A stretch of 64,000 nucleotides of DNA. Origin: Gemmatimonadaceae bacterium (GTDB lineage: Bacteria > Gemmatimonadota > Gemmatimonadetes > Gemmatimonadales > Gemmatimonadaceae). The position numbers and the translations under genes were made by a program. This document shows positions 19,709 through 29,873 of this stretch, one piece after another (the first letter of the stretch is position 1; every line of letters begins with the position of its first letter). Below the pieces are notes generated by a model. It searched no databases, had not been told where the DNA came from, and saw only the letters and a list, made by a program, of their open reading frames with translations. Location: NCBI GenBank assembly GCA_024710705.1, contig JANJUF010000090.1, positions 49,571 to 113,570 on the forward strand, given 5' to 3'.

Positions 19709-20460
19709 CGCGGGTGCGCGAGGATGCGAGCCGCGGCCACGGCGGCACCGAAGCCGTTGTCGATGTTGCACACCGTGACGCCGGCGGCGCAGGAGTTGAG
19801 CATGGTCAACAGGGGGGCCAGTCCCTGGAACGCCGCGCCGTAGCCCACACTCGTCGGCACGGCGATCACGGGCACCTCCACCAAGCCGCCCACCACCGAG
19901 GGGAGCGCACCGTCCATGCCCGCCACCACGATGATCACCGCCGCGCCGGCCAGCGTCTCCCGCTGGGCGAGGATGCGATGGATGCCGGCGACCCCTACGT
20001 CCGTCACGCGCATCGTCGGGTGCCCGAAGGCGTCGAGCGTCACGGCGGCTTCCTCAGCCACCGGCAGGTCACTGGTGCCCGCCGTGACGATGGCCACGGC
20101 CTGCGTCCCCCGCGGCGGAGGCGCTGCTCCGCGCAGCAGCACCGTACGCGCCATCGCATTCACGTCGGCGGCGTCCCACCGCCCCTGCAGCGCGGCCCGC
20201 AGTGCGGCGTCGGCGCGCGTGACGAGGAACCCATCGCCATGCGATTCCAGTCGCTCGCAGATCGCAACCACCTGCGCCGGCTCCTTCCCCTGCCCGAAGA
20301 CCACCTCGGGGAATCCCTGCCGCAGTGCCCGATGGCGGTCGAGCGTGGCGAAGCCCAGTTCGTCCACCGGCGCGTGATCGAGTTGGGCGAGTGCGACATC
20401 CACCGCGAGACGCCCCTCGGCCACCTCGGCCAGGAGCGCGCGCACTCGCTCGCGCCTCAC
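19705..20460 (-). CDS. larB: Pyridinium-3,5-biscarboxylic acid mononucleotide synthase (LarB-like)
   Basis: The track frame is much longer; GTG 20460 overlapping the dus stop (GTGA) gives 251 residues. The C-terminal PurE-like domain contains VTAGTSDLPVAEEAAVTL, the VVAGMDGALPSVVGGL stretch, and the NIDNGFGAAVAAARI ending typical of LarB. LarB starts synthesis of the nickel-pincer nucleotide of lactate racemase. No larC or larE is seen in this window. Confidence 0.88.
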   Translation of the reverse strand: MRRERVRALLAEVAEGRLAVDVALAQLDHAPVDELGFATLDRHRALRQGFPEVVFGQGKEPAQVVAICERLESHGDGFLVTRADAALRAALQGRWDAADVNAMARTVLLRGAAPPPRGTQAVAIVTAGTSDLPVAEEAAVTLDAFGHPTMRVTDVGVAGIHRILAQRETLAGAAVIIVVAGMDGALPSVVGGLVEVPVIAVPTSVGYGAAFQGLAPLLTMLNSCAAGVTVCNIDNGFGAAVAAARILAHPR

Positions 20461-21455
20461 GCGGCCTCCGCCTCGCGCATCCACTCGCTTCGCAGGTACT
20501 CGTCGAAGATCCCCTCGACCTCGTCGAAGCTGTTCACGGCGTGCAGCTTCTTCCGCAAGTCGGCAGAGTTGGGGAGCCCCTTCACGTACCAACCCAGGTG
20601 CTTGCGAAACTCGAGCGCCGCCCCGACGGGATCGGCCTCGTAGCCCTGCACCATGCGCGCGTGGTCGAGCGCGATCTTGAAGCGCTCCTCGACGCCGGGC
20701 GTGGCCGGCACGGGCCTGCCATCGAGCAAGGCCCGTGTCTGCTGGAAGATCCACGGCTGCCCGAAGGAGCCCCGCGCAATCATCACGGCGTCGCAGCCCG
20801 TCTCCCGATGCATGCGGTAGGCATCCTCGGCCGTCTTGATGTCGCCATTGCCGATCACCGGGATGTCCAGCGCCTGCTTCACGGCGGCGATCTCCTCCCA
20901 GCGCGCCGAGCCCGTGTACATCTGCGTGCGCGTGCGCGGATGCAAGGCAATGGCCTTCACGCCGGCGTCCTGGCACCTGAGCGCAATCTTCACCGGGTCG
21001 CGCATCTCCTCGCTCCACCCGCTGCGGATCTTGCAGGTGACGGGCAGGTGCGTGCCGGAGATCACGGCGCGGATCACCCGCTGCACGAGGTCGAGATCGC
21101 GCAGGCAGCCAGAGCCGCCATTGCGCTTCACGACCTTCTTCACCGGGCAACCGAAGTTGATGTCGATGTAATCGGGATGGAACACGTCCGTCACCAGCGC
21201 TGCCGCCTCACGCATCGCGTCGGGTTCGGCCCCGAAAATCTGGACGCCAATCGGGTGCTCATCTTCCGAGAACCGCAGCTTGGCGATCGTGGCCTCGTTC
21301 TCCCGGCGGATCCCTTCGGCCGAGAGGAATTCCGTCACGACGACGTCCGCCCCCCACGCGCGGCAGAGCCGGCGGAAGGGGGATTCCGAGACCCCCGCCA
21401 TGGGGGCCAAGAAGACGGGGACGGCAACGCCGCCAGTCGGGTACGGAAAGGGCAT
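20457..21455 (-). CDS. dusB: tRNA-dihydrouridine synthase, DusB-like
   Basis: FMN-dependent reduction of uridine in the tRNA D-loop. I use ATG 21455 (MPFPYPTGGVAVPVFLAPMAGV): it matches the family's N-terminal length and lies 7 bases after a -10 box. The track's 21500 start would extend into that promoter. Landmarks: VFLAPMAGVSESPFRRLC, DINFGCPVKK, the catalytic cysteine in RNGGSGCL, HPRTRTQMYTGSA and GNGDIKT. It heads dus-larB-GGDEF with 4-base overlaps. 332 residues. Confidence 0.93.
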   Translation of the reverse strand: MPFPYPTGGVAVPVFLAPMAGVSESPFRRLCRAWGADVVVTEFLSAEGIRRENEATIAKLRFSEDEHPIGVQIFGAEPDAMREAAALVTDVFHPDYIDINFGCPVKKVVKRNGGSGCLRDLDLVQRVIRAVISGTHLPVTCKIRSGWSEEMRDPVKIALRCQDAGVKAIALHPRTRTQMYTGSARWEEIAAVKQALDIPVIGNGDIKTAEDAYRMHRETGCDAVMIARGSFGQPWIFQQTRALLDGRPVPATPGVEERFKIALDHARMVQGYEADPVGAALEFRKHLGWYVKGLPNSADLRKKLHAVNSFDEVEGIFDEYLRSEWMREAEAA

Positions 21456-21462
21456 CTGTGGA

Positions 21463-21491
21463 AAGCTAGGAGGGGGTGCAAACGCTTGCAA
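21463..21491 (-). promoter_or_regulatory. Predicted dus promoter, leaderless type
   Basis: Minus strand TTGCAA (21491-21486), 17-base spacer, TAGCTT (21468-21463), then 7 bases to ATG 21455. It helps choose the dus start. Confidence 0.55.
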
Positions 21492-21500
21492 TATCGTCAT

Positions 21501-21529
21501 TTGACGTCATTTGTGACTCCCGTTACCTT
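21501..21529 (+). promoter_or_regulatory. Predicted promoter of the PTS-IIA-like gene, leaderless type
   Basis: TTGACG (21501-21506), 17-base spacer, TACCTT (21524-21529), then 6 bases to ATG 21536. It is back to back with the dus promoter: the two -35 boxes are separated by 9 bases. Confidence 0.55.
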
Positions 21530-21535
21530 TGGCGG

Positions 21536-21988
21536 ATGGAACTCCGGGAATTCTTCGCCGAAGACGCGATCCAGCTCGAACTCGCGGGTAGCACGAAGGA
21601 CGACATCCTCAAGGAGCTGATTGGGCTCCTCCGCCTCCCCGAGAAGGACGAGGCCATGCTCTTCAAGATGCTCAAGCGCCGGGAGAACCTCGGCTCCACG
21701 GGTATCGGCCGGGGCATCGCCATCCCCCACTGCCGTTCCCTGGTCGTGAGCAAGCTCCGGGTGGCCTTTGGGCGCAAGAAGGCCGGGGTGGACTTCAAGG
21801 CGATTGACGACAAGCCGGTCCACTTCTTTTTCCTGATCGTCGCCCCGCCGTTGGAGGTCTCCAACCAGTACCTCCCGGTGCTGGGCAAGATCGCCCAGTT
21901 CTCGAAGGAGGCGGACGTGCCGGAGAAGCTCCTGGCGCTCAGTCAGCCGGCGCAGTTCATGCAACTGCTGGTGGAGAAGGGCGTGTAA
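21536..21988 (+). CDS. PTS EIIA domain protein (PtsN/fructose type)
   Basis: 150 residues from ATG 21536 ([18 protein letters not shown]). The phosphorylatable histidine is in [13 protein letters not shown], and the domain runs through [27 protein letters not shown] to the end. No EIIB or EIIC domain and no sugar transporter is adjacent. A regulatory EIIA-Ntr-like role is therefore more likely than sugar uptake, but that is inference. A long hairpin follows. Confidence 0.88.
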   Translation: MELREFFAEDAIQLELAGSTKDDILKELIGLLRLPEKDEAMLFKMLKRRENLGSTGIGRGIAIPHCRSLVVSKLRVAFGRKKAGVDFKAIDDKPVHFFFLIVAPPLEVSNQYLPVLGKIAQFSKEADVPEKLLALSQPAQFMQLLVEKGV

Positions 21989-21998
21989 CGCCGCCTCA

Positions 21999-22070
21999 CC
22001 ACGAAGGCACGAAGGGCTCCGACGCGCGAACAAGGATTCGCCTACGTCGGAGCCCTTCGTGTCTTCGTGG
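21999..22070. repeat. Long perfect-stem hairpin with CACGAAG repeats
   Basis: Arms 21999-22024 and 22045-22070 match at 25 of 26 positions (CCACGAAGGCACGAAGGGCTCCGACG and its complement). The loop contains its own GCGAA/TTCGC pair. It sits just after the EIIA gene and 45 bases before the ATPase gene. It could stop transcription, but there is no T-tract, and the stem is long enough to be a dispersed inverted-repeat element. Confidence 0.75.
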
Positions 22071-22115
22071 CGGACAGCAGTTCCCAAGCTCGAGAACCGA
22101 CGCCAGAATACTGCC

Positions 22116-23615
22116 ATGCCAGAACCCCTCGTCATCGCCAAGAACGCGAGCACCGAGCTCGCGCTGCTCCCCGCCTTCGCCAACCGGCACGGCTGCATCA
22201 CCGGTGCGACGGGCACGGGCAAGACCATCTCCCTCCAGGTGCTGGCCGAGCAGTTCTCGCGCATCGGCGTTCCAGTGTTCCTCGCCGACGTGAAGGGCGA
22301 TCTCGGCGGACTGGGCGCGAGCGGCCACCTCAGCGAGAAGCTCGGCGACCGCTTGAAGAAGCTCGGCCTCCCGGAGCCCGCGTTCGGGGCCAGCCCTGTC
22401 ACCTTCTGGGACGTGTTCGGCGAGCAGGGGCATCCCGTGCGGGCTACCGTCTCGGACATGGGGCCGCTGCTGTTCTCGCGGCTCCTGAACCTCAACGACA
22501 CCCAAGAAGGCGTGCTCGCCATCGCCTTCCAGGTGGCCGACGACAACGGCATGCTGCTGCTCGACCTCAAGGACCTGCGCGCGATGCTCCAGTTCGTGGG
22601 CGACAATGCCACGCAGATCAGGACGCAGTACGGCAACGTCTCGGCGGCGAGCATCGGTGCCATCCAACGTGGCCTGCTCCAGCTCGAGCAGCAGGGCGCC
22701 GAGCAGTTCTTCGGCGAACCGATGCTGAACGTGGACGACTTGATGCAGACCGTGGACGGCAGGGGCGTGGTGAACATCCTCGCCGCCGACAAGCTGATGC
22801 AGAACCCACGCCTCTACGGCTGCACATTGCTGTGGTTGCTCAGCGAACTCTATGAGCACCTGCCCGAGATCGGCGATCCGGAAAAGCCAAAGCTCGTCTT
22901 CTTCTTCGACGAGGCCCATCTCCTCTTCGCCGATGCGCCGGCCGCGCTGCTCGAGAAGGTCGAGCTCGTCGTGCGGCTCATTCGCTCGAAGGGCGTGGGT
23001 GTGTACTTCGTGACGCAGACCCCGGTGGACATTCCGGACAAGGTGCTGGGCCAACTGGGCAACCGAATCCAGCACGCCCTTCGCGCATTCACGCCACGGG
23101 ACCAGAAGGCGGTGCGGGCGACGGCCGAGACGATGCGGCCCAACCCGGCGCTCAACATCGAGCAGGCGATTCTCGAGCTCGGCGTGGGCGAGGCGCTGGT
23201 GTCGCTGCTGGATGCCAAGGGGACGTCAGGCGTGACGGAACGCGCCTGGATGTTCGCGCCCGGCTCGCGCATTGGCCCGCTGACGCCGCCGGAACGCACG
23301 GCGGTGATCCAGGCCTCGGTGGTGGCGGGCGTGTACGAGAAGGCCGTGGACCGGGAGTCCGCGTTCGAGATGCTGAAGGCGCGCACGGAGGCCGCGCAGG
23401 CCGCACAGGCCGCGCAACCCTCCGCTCCGGCGGCATCCGCACGCAGTGCACTGGGTGGCCTGCTCTTCGGCACCACCGGCCCGCGCGGTGGCAAGCGAGA
23501 CGGGCTCGTGGACCTCATGGCCAAGAGCGCCGCGCGGAGCACGGGCACGGCCATCTCGCGCGGACTGGTGCGCGGCGTGCTGGGATCGCTGCTCGGGGGC
23601 GCGAAGCGACGTTAG
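22116..23615 (+). CDS. HerA-like/DUF853 family ATPase
   Basis: 499 residues from ATG 22116 ([26 protein letters not shown]). Walker A is [11 protein letters not shown] at about residue 30, and Walker B is [12 protein letters not shown]. The STELALLP start, [12 protein letters not shown] and [29 protein letters not shown] are typical of the YjgR/DUF853 group of HerA/FtsK-type ATPases. The C-terminus is Ala-rich then basic ([10 protein letters not shown]). The biological role of the group is poorly defined. Its stop codon overlaps that of the convergent MATE gene. Confidence 0.88.
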   Translation: MPEPLVIAKNASTELALLPAFANRHGCITGATGTGKTISLQVLAEQFSRIGVPVFLADVKGDLGGLGASGHLSEKLGDRLKKLGLPEPAFGASPVTFWDVFGEQGHPVRATVSDMGPLLFSRLLNLNDTQEGVLAIAFQVADDNGMLLLDLKDLRAMLQFVGDNATQIRTQYGNVSAASIGAIQRGLLQLEQQGAEQFFGEPMLNVDDLMQTVDGRGVVNILAADKLMQNPRLYGCTLLWLLSELYEHLPEIGDPEKPKLVFFFDEAHLLFADAPAALLEKVELVVRLIRSKGVGVYFVTQTPVDIPDKVLGQLGNRIQHALRAFTPRDQKAVRATAETMRPNPALNIEQAILELGVGEALVSLLDAKGTSGVTERAWMFAPGSRIGPLTPPERTAVIQASVVAGVYEKAVDRESAFEMLKARTEAAQAAQAAQPSAPAASARSALGGLLFGTTGPRGGKRDGLVDLMAKSAARSTGTAISRGLVRGVLGSLLGGAKRR

Positions 23616-25036
23616 TGCGCGTGGTCGATCACGACGCGCGCAATATCCCGTCCGAGCTTGGCCCGCACTCGCCGTAGCTGCAGCACGGCGGCCGCGGCGA
23701 GTCCGGCCGTGAGCCCCCACCAGAGCCCGGCCGCACCTTGATCGAAGCCGAAGGCGATGACCGCACCCAGCGGGATGCCCACGGCCCAGAAGCTCAGCCC
23801 ATGCAGGATCGCCGGGATGCGCGTGTCCCCCGCCCCGCGCAGGATGCTTGCGCTGATGACCTGCGTGCCGTCAAACACCTGGAAGACGGCCGCAATCGGG
23901 ATGAGCGAGGCGGCCAAGGCGAACGTCGCGGCGTCGCGCGTGTAGGCGCCAGCCAGCACCTCGGGAATCATCGCGAAGAGCACGGCGCAAAACGCCATGA
24001 ACCCTACACCACAGACCAGGGCGGCCACCGCATCGCGTCGCGAGGCCGCCATGTCGCCGCGCCCGATGGCGTGCCCCACCATCACCGCGGCCGCGGCCGC
24101 GACGCCCATTGGCACCATGAAGGTCATGGACGCCAGGCTCAGCGCGATCTCGTGGCCGGCGAGGACCGTCGTGCCCATCCAGCCGGTCATCACGGTGGTG
24201 AGCCCGAACGCGCCCGCCTCGGCGAGAAACTGCAGGCCCACCGGGATGCCAAGACGAAACATCCGCGCCAGCGGCGGCAGCAGCCAGCTCTCGGGATGCC
24301 AGCGCGTGAGATACGGACGCAACTGCTGCCAGCTGGCGGCGAGCAGCACCCCCGCCATGATCCAGCGCGCGATGGCTGTCCCCTGCGACGACCCGACGAC
24401 CCCACCGGGCTCGAACCCAAGCTTGCCGTAGATCAACACCCAGTTGAGTCCCACGTTCGCGATGTTGCCGACGGCGACCGCGACGACCACCGGTGCCAGA
24501 CGCTGAAAGGCCTGCAGCACCTGGCGCAGCATGTTGAAGGCAAAGAACGGCAGCATCCCGGGGATGCTCCACAGCACGTACTTCGCCGCCAGCGGAACCA
24601 CCTCGGGGGGCTGACGCAACAGCGCGAGCGCCGGCTGCGACGGCAGGAACGTCAGCGACACCAGCAGCGCGATGACTGCCGTCATCAGCACGCCGCGCTG
24701 CACGCCGCGGGCGATGGCCGGCTCGTCCTTCGCGCCCACGGCCTGCGCGATGACCGGATCCAGCGCCATCAGCACGCCGATGCCGATGATGGCGAAGGCG
24801 AAGAAGTAGAAGTTGCCCAGGCCTCCCGCCGCCAGGTCCACCGGCGAGACCCGCCCGAGCATGATCGCGTCCACCAACCCCATGCCTTGCATGCCGACGT
24901 TGACCACCACGATCGGCGCCGCAAGCCGCGCCATCTCGCGCAGCTCGTCACGGGTGGGGCGGAGGGCGGCGAGGTTCGTCACGTTGGGTCGGGGAAGCTG
25001 TCGAGCGATGAATAGCAGCTTCTGCCACTGTGCCAC
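23612..25036 (-). CDS. MATE family multidrug/cation antiporter
   Basis: 474 residues starting at GTG 25036. About 12 hydrophobic segments are visible. Family features: [26 protein letters not shown] in the first helix, [18 protein letters not shown], and the repeat in the second half ([28 protein letters not shown]). It exchanges drugs or metabolites for Na+ or H+. It lies 24 bases after guaA in the same direction, so may be read through from that operon. An internal ATG start would shorten it by a few dozen residues. Confidence 0.92.
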   Translation of the reverse strand: MAQWQKLLFIARQLPRPNVTNLAALRPTRDELREMARLAAPIVVVNVGMQGMGLVDAIMLGRVSPVDLAAGGLGNFYFFAFAIIGIGVLMALDPVIAQAVGAKDEPAIARGVQRGVLMTAVIALLVSLTFLPSQPALALLRQPPEVVPLAAKYVLWSIPGMLPFFAFNMLRQVLQAFQRLAPVVVAVAVGNIANVGLNWVLIYGKLGFEPGGVVGSSQGTAIARWIMAGVLLAASWQQLRPYLTRWHPESWLLPPLARMFRLGIPVGLQFLAEAGAFGLTTVMTGWMGTTVLAGHEIALSLASMTFMVPMGVAAAAAVMVGHAIGRGDMAASRRDAVAALVCGVGFMAFCAVLFAMIPEVLAGAYTRDAATFALAASLIPIAAVFQVFDGTQVISASILRGAGDTRIPAILHGLSFWAVGIPLGAVIAFGFDQGAAGLWWGLTAGLAAAAVLQLRRVRAKLGRDIARVVIDHAH

Positions 25037-25060
25037 TGTGGCAAAGCAGTCGCGAAGCGC

Positions 25061-26614
25061 CTACTCCCACTCAATCGTGGCCGGCGGCTTCGACGACACG
25101 TCGTACACCACGCGGTTGATCCCCTTCACCTCGCGGATGATGCGGTTCGAGACCCGCGCGAGGACCTCGTATGGGAACGGATACCAATCTGCGGTCATCC
25201 CATCCGTGCTCGTCACGGCGCGCAGGGCGATCACGTGCTCGTAGGTGCGCCCGTCGCCCATCACGCCCACCGAGCGCACCGGGAGGAACACCGCGAAGGC
25301 CTGCCAGATCTCGTTGTAGAGTCCCGCCGCGCGGATCTCCTCAAGGTAGATCGCGTCGGCGCGCCGCAGGGTCTCCACATTCACCGGGTCCACCGCGCCG
25401 AGCACGCGAATCGCCAGACCGGGCCCCGGGAACGGGTGCCGCCCCACCATCTCCTCCGGCAGGCCGAGCTCGCGGCCCACGTTGCGCACCTCGTCCTTGA
25501 AGAGCTCGCGCAGCGGTTCGATCAGCTTGAACTTCATGTCCGGCTTGAGCCCACCCACGTTGTGGTGCGTCTTGATCGTCGCGCTGGGGCCGCCCTTGGC
25601 GCTCACCGACTCGATCACGTCCGGATACAGCGTGCCCTGCACCAAGAACCTGGCGTCCTTCCCCGCCTCGGCCGACGCATCCTCGAACACGTCAATGAAC
25701 GTGTGGCCAATCGCCTTGCGCTTCGCTTCCGGCTCGTCCAGGCCCTTGAGGGCGCCGAGGAAGCGATCCTCGGCGCGCACCGTGATGAGCTTGATGCCGA
25801 GGTGCTGGCCCATCGTCCGCTCCACCTGCTCGCGCTCGTGCAGGCGCAACAACCCCGTGTCCACGAAGATGCAGGTGAGCTGGTCGCCGATGGCGCGGTG
25901 CACCAGCGCCGCCGCCACGGAGGAATCCACGCCACCGGACAATCCACAGATCACGTGGGCATCGCCCACCAGCTCGCGGATGCGTGTGACTTCCTGTTCG
26001 ATGAAATGCCCTGGCGTCCAGTCAGCGGTGCATCCGGCCACGCCGAACAGGAAGTTCTGGATCATGTCCGCGCCGCGCACCGAATGCGCCACCTCGGCGT
26101 GGAACTGAATCGCGTGAACGGGCTTCGTGGCGTGGCGGAATCCCACGACCGGGTTCGAGTCGCTCGATGCCGTGAGCACGTAGCCTTTCGGCACGGTCTC
26201 CACGTGGTCGCCGTGGCTCATCCACACGATCGAGCGCTCGTCGCGGTCGAAGCCGGCGAAGAGGCCCGCATTTTCCTTCACCTGCATCTCGGCGCGGCCG
26301 TACTCGCGGTGCCCTCCGCCCTTCACCTGCGCGCCGGCCTGCTGCGCGATCCACTGCATGCCGTAGCACACGCCCAGAAGCGGCGCCACATCCAGGATGG
26401 CCGGGTCGAACGAGGGGGCATCCGGATCGTTGACGGAACTCGGCCCGCCCGAGAGGATGATGGCCGTCGGATTCCACTCCTTGATCCACGCGAGCGAGCG
26501 CGTCGGCGGATGGATTTCCGAGAACACCCGCGCCTCGCGCACACGCCGCGCGATGAGCTGCGTGAACTGCGACCCGCAGTCGAGGATCAGGACCCGCGAA
26601 CCTGCATGCGTCAC
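25061..26614 (-). CDS. guaA: GMP synthase (glutamine-hydrolysing)
   Basis: Converts XMP to GMP. Class I amidotransferase domain first ([10 protein letters not shown] nucleophile; [12 protein letters not shown]), then the PP-loop ATP pyrophosphatase [12 protein letters not shown], and the dimerisation C-terminus ending [10 protein letters not shown] prefer GTG 26614, which overlaps the upstream stop by GTGA (517 residues); the track's GTG 26623 would add three residues. It follows the phosphodiesterase and lysA in one run. Confidence 0.95.
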   Translation of the reverse strand: MTHAGSRVLILDCGSQFTQLIARRVREARVFSEIHPPTRSLAWIKEWNPTAIILSGGPSSVNDPDAPSFDPAILDVAPLLGVCYGMQWIAQQAGAQVKGGGHREYGRAEMQVKENAGLFAGFDRDERSIVWMSHGDHVETVPKGYVLTASSDSNPVVGFRHATKPVHAIQFHAEVAHSVRGADMIQNFLFGVAGCTADWTPGHFIEQEVTRIRELVGDAHVICGLSGGVDSSVAAALVHRAIGDQLTCIFVDTGLLRLHEREQVERTMGQHLGIKLITVRAEDRFLGALKGLDEPEAKRKAIGHTFIDVFEDASAEAGKDARFLVQGTLYPDVIESVSAKGGPSATIKTHHNVGGLKPDMKFKLIEPLRELFKDEVRNVGRELGLPEEMVGRHPFPGPGLAIRVLGAVDPVNVETLRRADAIYLEEIRAAGLYNEIWQAFAVFLPVRSVGVMGDGRTYEHVIALRAVTSTDGMTADWYPFPYEVLARVSNRIIREVKGINRVVYDVSSKPPATIEWE

Positions 26615-27120
26615 GTCTTCCACTCCGGACCGTCGAGCTTGATGAACTCCACCTGCTTGGTGGCGAGGTCGAGGATCGCCGCCGAAGGTGCGCCGTACAG
26701 CCAGCCGCAGGCCTCGCCGGGATTCACGATCAGCGTGTTGTCGCGCACCTTCATCTCCTGCAGGTGCGTGTGCCCGTGCACGACCACGCTGTGGGCCATC
26801 ACGGAACGCTCCACCACCTCGCCGATGTCGTGCAGCACAAGCACCTTGTGTTCCTGCAGCGTCATGCCGTGGGGCGACTCGAACAACTCCTGCCCCATGC
26901 CCTGGGCGGCGGCCGCGCGGATGCCCTCGGGGTCGCCGTCATTGCGCCCGAACACCCCAGCCATGGCGACGCCGTGGTCCTGGAAGGGCTTGAGCGAGAA
27001 GGGGGAACAGTAGTCCCCCGCGTGCAACACGAACGTGACGTCGCGCTTCAGGAACTCGCGCAGCAAGGCGTCTATCGCCGGGACTCGGTCGTGGGTATCC
27101 GCCATTAGGCCGATCCGCAT
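26611..27120 (-). CDS. YfcE/MJ0936-type metallophosphodiesterase
   Basis: 169 residues from ATG 27120 ([12 protein letters not shown]), which shares an A with the lysA stop (TGATG). Metal-binding motifs in order: ADTHDR, LHAGDY, GRNDGD (where GNxD is usual), and HGHTH near residue 120. The family hydrolyses phosphodiesters; the natural substrate is generally unknown. Confidence 0.9.
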   Translation of the reverse strand: MRIGLMADTHDRVPAIDALLREFLKRDVTFVLHAGDYCSPFSLKPFQDHGVAMAGVFGRNDGDPEGIRAAAAQGMGQELFESPHGMTLQEHKVLVLHDIGEVVERSVMAHSVVVHGHTHLQEMKVRDNTLIVNPGEACGWLYGAPSAAILDLATKQVEFIKLDGPEWKT

Positions 27121-28388
27121 CAGGCCTCCTGCCATTGGGGGGACGCGACCTCGTGCCGCAGGAGGTCCGCGTACTGCTCGCGCGCCGTGACCACGGCCCA
27201 GCGCGATCCATCCACCAAGACTTCCGCGGCCAGCGGCCGGGCGTTGTACCGCGAGGCCATGGCCACACCGTAGGCGCCCACCGTGTGCACGACCAGCAGA
27301 TCGCCCGGACCCACAGCCGGAATCTCCCGATCGAGGCCGAGAAAGTCCCCCGTCTCGCAGACGGGACCGACGACGTCGGCCGTCATCCGGCCCGGCACGT
27401 CGCCCACCGCGTCAATCTGATGGTACGCGTCATAGTGCGACGGTCGGATCAACTCGGTCATGCCGGCATCGCAGATCACGTAGGTCTTGTGGCCGCTTTC
27501 CTTTCGGTAGAGCACGCGGGTGAGCAAGCTTCCGCTCGCCGCCACCAGGTAGCGCCCGTGTTCCACCAACAGCTCCACGCCACCGAGTGCCGCGGTCGCC
27601 TGGCGCACGATGGCGCCGTACGCCGCCACATCGGGCTCCTCCTCGTCGCCGTAGGGCACCGGCAGGCCGCCCCCGGCATCGAGGTACTCGATCGGCGCCC
27701 CGTCGGCGCGCAGCGTCCGGGCCAGCTCCACCAGCCGGGACATGCCCTCGCGATACGCCTCGAAGGAGTGCAGCTGCGAGCCGACGTGCATGTCCACTGC
27801 CACCAGGCGGATGGACGGCATGGCCAGCGCTTCGCGCCCCACGCGGAGTGCGTCGGGCAGGCCGATGCCGAACTTGTGCCCCTTCTCGCCGGTGGCGATG
27901 TAGTGGTGCGCGTTCTCCACGTCCACTTCGGGATTGATGCGCAACCCCACCGGCGCGACGACGCCGCGAGCCGCGGCCAGCGCCGCCAGCAGGCGCAGCT
28001 CGGAATCGCTCTCGACGTTGATCAGCTTCACCCCGGCGTCAAGCGCCTCCTTCAACTCCCGCTGCGTCTTCCCCACTCCACCGAAGACGATGTCACGACC
28101 GGTGAAGCCGGCGTGCAGCGCGCGATGCAGCTCCCCGCCCGAGACGACGTCCACGCCGCAGCCGGCCTCGCGCAGCACCCGGAGAATCGCGCCGTTGGCG
28201 TTGGCCTTGAGCGAGTAGTGCACCCGGTGCGGCACGCCGTCGAGCGCCGCCGTGAGGCGCGCCACGCGCTCGCGGATCACCGAGGCGCTGTACACGTAGG
28301 TGGCGGTGCCCGCTCCCGCCGCGATGGCCGGCAGCGGGACGTCATCCACGTGCAGCACGCCGTCGCGGCGGGCGATCCCGGCGGGCAT
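27120..28388 (-). CDS. lysA: Diaminopimelate decarboxylase
   Basis: Last step of lysine synthesis: meso-DAP to lysine. ATG 28388 ([17 protein letters not shown]) shares one base with the proS stop (TGATG); the track start is 18 bases upstream, inside proS. 422 residues. The PLP lysine is in HYSLKANAN; GEKGHKFGI and the second-site cysteine GPVCETGDFLG are present. Fold type III PLP enzyme. Confidence 0.95.
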   Translation of the reverse strand: MPAGIARRDGVLHVDDVPLPAIAAGAGTATYVYSASVIRERVARLTAALDGVPHRVHYSLKANANGAILRVLREAGCGVDVVSGGELHRALHAGFTGRDIVFGGVGKTQRELKEALDAGVKLINVESDSELRLLAALAAARGVVAPVGLRINPEVDVENAHHYIATGEKGHKFGIGLPDALRVGREALAMPSIRLVAVDMHVGSQLHSFEAYREGMSRLVELARTLRADGAPIEYLDAGGGLPVPYGDEEEPDVAAYGAIVRQATAALGGVELLVEHGRYLVAASGSLLTRVLYRKESGHKTYVICDAGMTELIRPSHYDAYHQIDAVGDVPGRMTADVVGPVCETGDFLGLDREIPAVGPGDLLVVHTVGAYGVAMASRYNARPLAAEVLVDGSRWAVVTAREQYADLLRHEVASPQWQEA

Positions 28389-29860
28389 CAGTACGCCTTG
28401 GCCCACACGACCTCATGGGTGGCAGGCTCGCCCGTGACGAGGCATGTGGTCGGCGCCTCGGGAGAGCGGAACTCCTCGTCGGGAATCACGCGGATGGTCG
28501 CCTTGGTCTCCTCCTTCACCTTGGCCTCGGAGGCCGCGTCGCCGTTCCAGCCGGCGTACACGAAACCACCCGGACCCTCCATGATCTCCTTGAACTGCGC
28601 GTACGACGTCACGTTGCGATGCGTGTTGGCCTCGCGCCGGGCCTTGGCCGCGGCGAACATGTCCTGCTGGATGGTCTCGAGCAGGCGCGCCACGCTCTCG
28701 GGCAACTCCTCCAAGGGCAACGCCGCCTTGGCCTTCACGTCGCGACGGGCCGAGAACACCGAGCCCTTCTCCAGGTCCTTCGGGCCGATCTCCAGCCGCA
28801 GCGGGACGCCGCGCATCTCCCACTCATAGTACTTGGCGCCGGGCTTCACCCCTTCGCGGTCATCCACGCGCACGCGCAGGCGGTCGGTTGCCCCGCGCCC
28901 GGTCCAGGCCGTGAGGTCGGTCTTCACCTTGTGCGCCGCCTCCACCACGCGGCTCCGCTCCTCGTCCGACTTCCAGATCGGCACGATCACCACCTCGATC
29001 GGCGCCAGCTTGGGCGGCGTCACCAGGCCGTTGTCGTCCGAATGCGTCATCACCATCCCACCCACCATGCGCGTGGACACGCCCCACGAGGTGTTCCACG
29101 CGTAGGCCATCTCGCCACTCTCGGCCTGGAACTGCAACTCGAAGGCCTTGGCGAAGTTCTGCCCGAGGTTGTGCGAGGTGCCGGCCTGCAGCGCCTTGTT
29201 GTCTTGCATCATCGCTTCGCAGGAATACGTGCGCAGCGCGCCGGCGAACTTCTCGCTCTCGGTCTTCTGGCCGGTGATCACCGGCATGGCGATCCACCCT
29301 TCCATGAACTCGCGGTACACGCCGAGCATCCTGCGCGCCTCCTCCTCGGCCTCGTCGTGCGTGGCGTGCGCCGTGTGCCCTTCCTGCCAGAGGAACTCGA
29401 GCGTGCGCAGGAACAGGCGCGTACGCATCTCCCAACGGACCACGTTGGCCCACTGGTTGATGAGGATCGGCAGGTCGCGATAGCTCTGCGTCCACTTCGC
29501 GAACATGTGGTATATGATCGTCTCCGACGTCGGACGGACGATCAGCGGCTCCTCGAGCTTCTTCCCGCCGCCGTGTGTGACCACCGCCACTTCCGGGGCG
29601 AAGCCCTCCACGTGACTCGCTTCCTTCTTCAGGAAGCTCTCGGGGATGAACAGCGGGAAGTAGGCATTCTCGTGCCCGGTGGCCTTGAACATGTCGTCGA
29701 GCGCGCGCTGCATGCGCTCCCAGATGCCATAGCCATTGGGGCGGATCACCATCGAGCCCTTCACGGGCGAGTAGTCCGCCAGCTGGGCGCGCAGGACCAA
29801 TTCGTTGTACCACGCGCTGAAATCCTCGGCGCGGGTGGGAAGCTTCTTGTCGTCGGCCAT
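28388..29860 (-). CDS. proS: Prolyl-tRNA synthetase, eukaryote/archaeal type
   Basis: 490 residues from ATG 29860 ([21 protein letters not shown]). It is the short ProS3 type without the bacterial editing insertion. Class II motif 2 reads [24 protein letters not shown], and the tail ends in AKAY, characteristic of the eukaryote/archaeal branch. 13 bases separate it from the hisS stop, and it overlaps lysA by one base. No bacterial-type proS is seen in the window. Confidence 0.95.
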   Translation of the reverse strand: MADDKKLPTRAEDFSAWYNELVLRAQLADYSPVKGSMVIRPNGYGIWERMQRALDDMFKATGHENAYFPLFIPESFLKKEASHVEGFAPEVAVVTHGGGKKLEEPLIVRPTSETIIYHMFAKWTQSYRDLPILINQWANVVRWEMRTRLFLRTLEFLWQEGHTAHATHDEAEEEARRMLGVYREFMEGWIAMPVITGQKTESEKFAGALRTYSCEAMMQDNKALQAGTSHNLGQNFAKAFELQFQAESGEMAYAWNTSWGVSTRMVGGMVMTHSDDNGLVTPPKLAPIEVVIVPIWKSDEERSRVVEAAHKVKTDLTAWTGRGATDRLRVRVDDREGVKPGAKYYEWEMRGVPLRLEIGPKDLEKGSVFSARRDVKAKAALPLEELPESVARLLETIQQDMFAAAKARREANTHRNVTSYAQFKEIMEGPGGFVYAGWNGDAASEAKVKEETKATIRVIPDEEFRSPEAPTTCLVTGEPATHEVVWAKAY

Positions 29861-29873
29861 CGAGTGCCTTGTG

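Noticed and set aside
19705-20460. LarB-like protein considered as the purine enzyme PurE
   Set aside because: The C-terminal half resembles PurE, but the extra N-terminal domain and the NIDNGFGAA ending are LarB features, and it is not in the purine operon.
23612-23615. Overlapping stop codons of the HerA-like ATPase and the MATE gene as a special signal
   Set aside because: TTAG read on both strands gives TAG and TAA; this is a compact convergent end and needs no further explanation.
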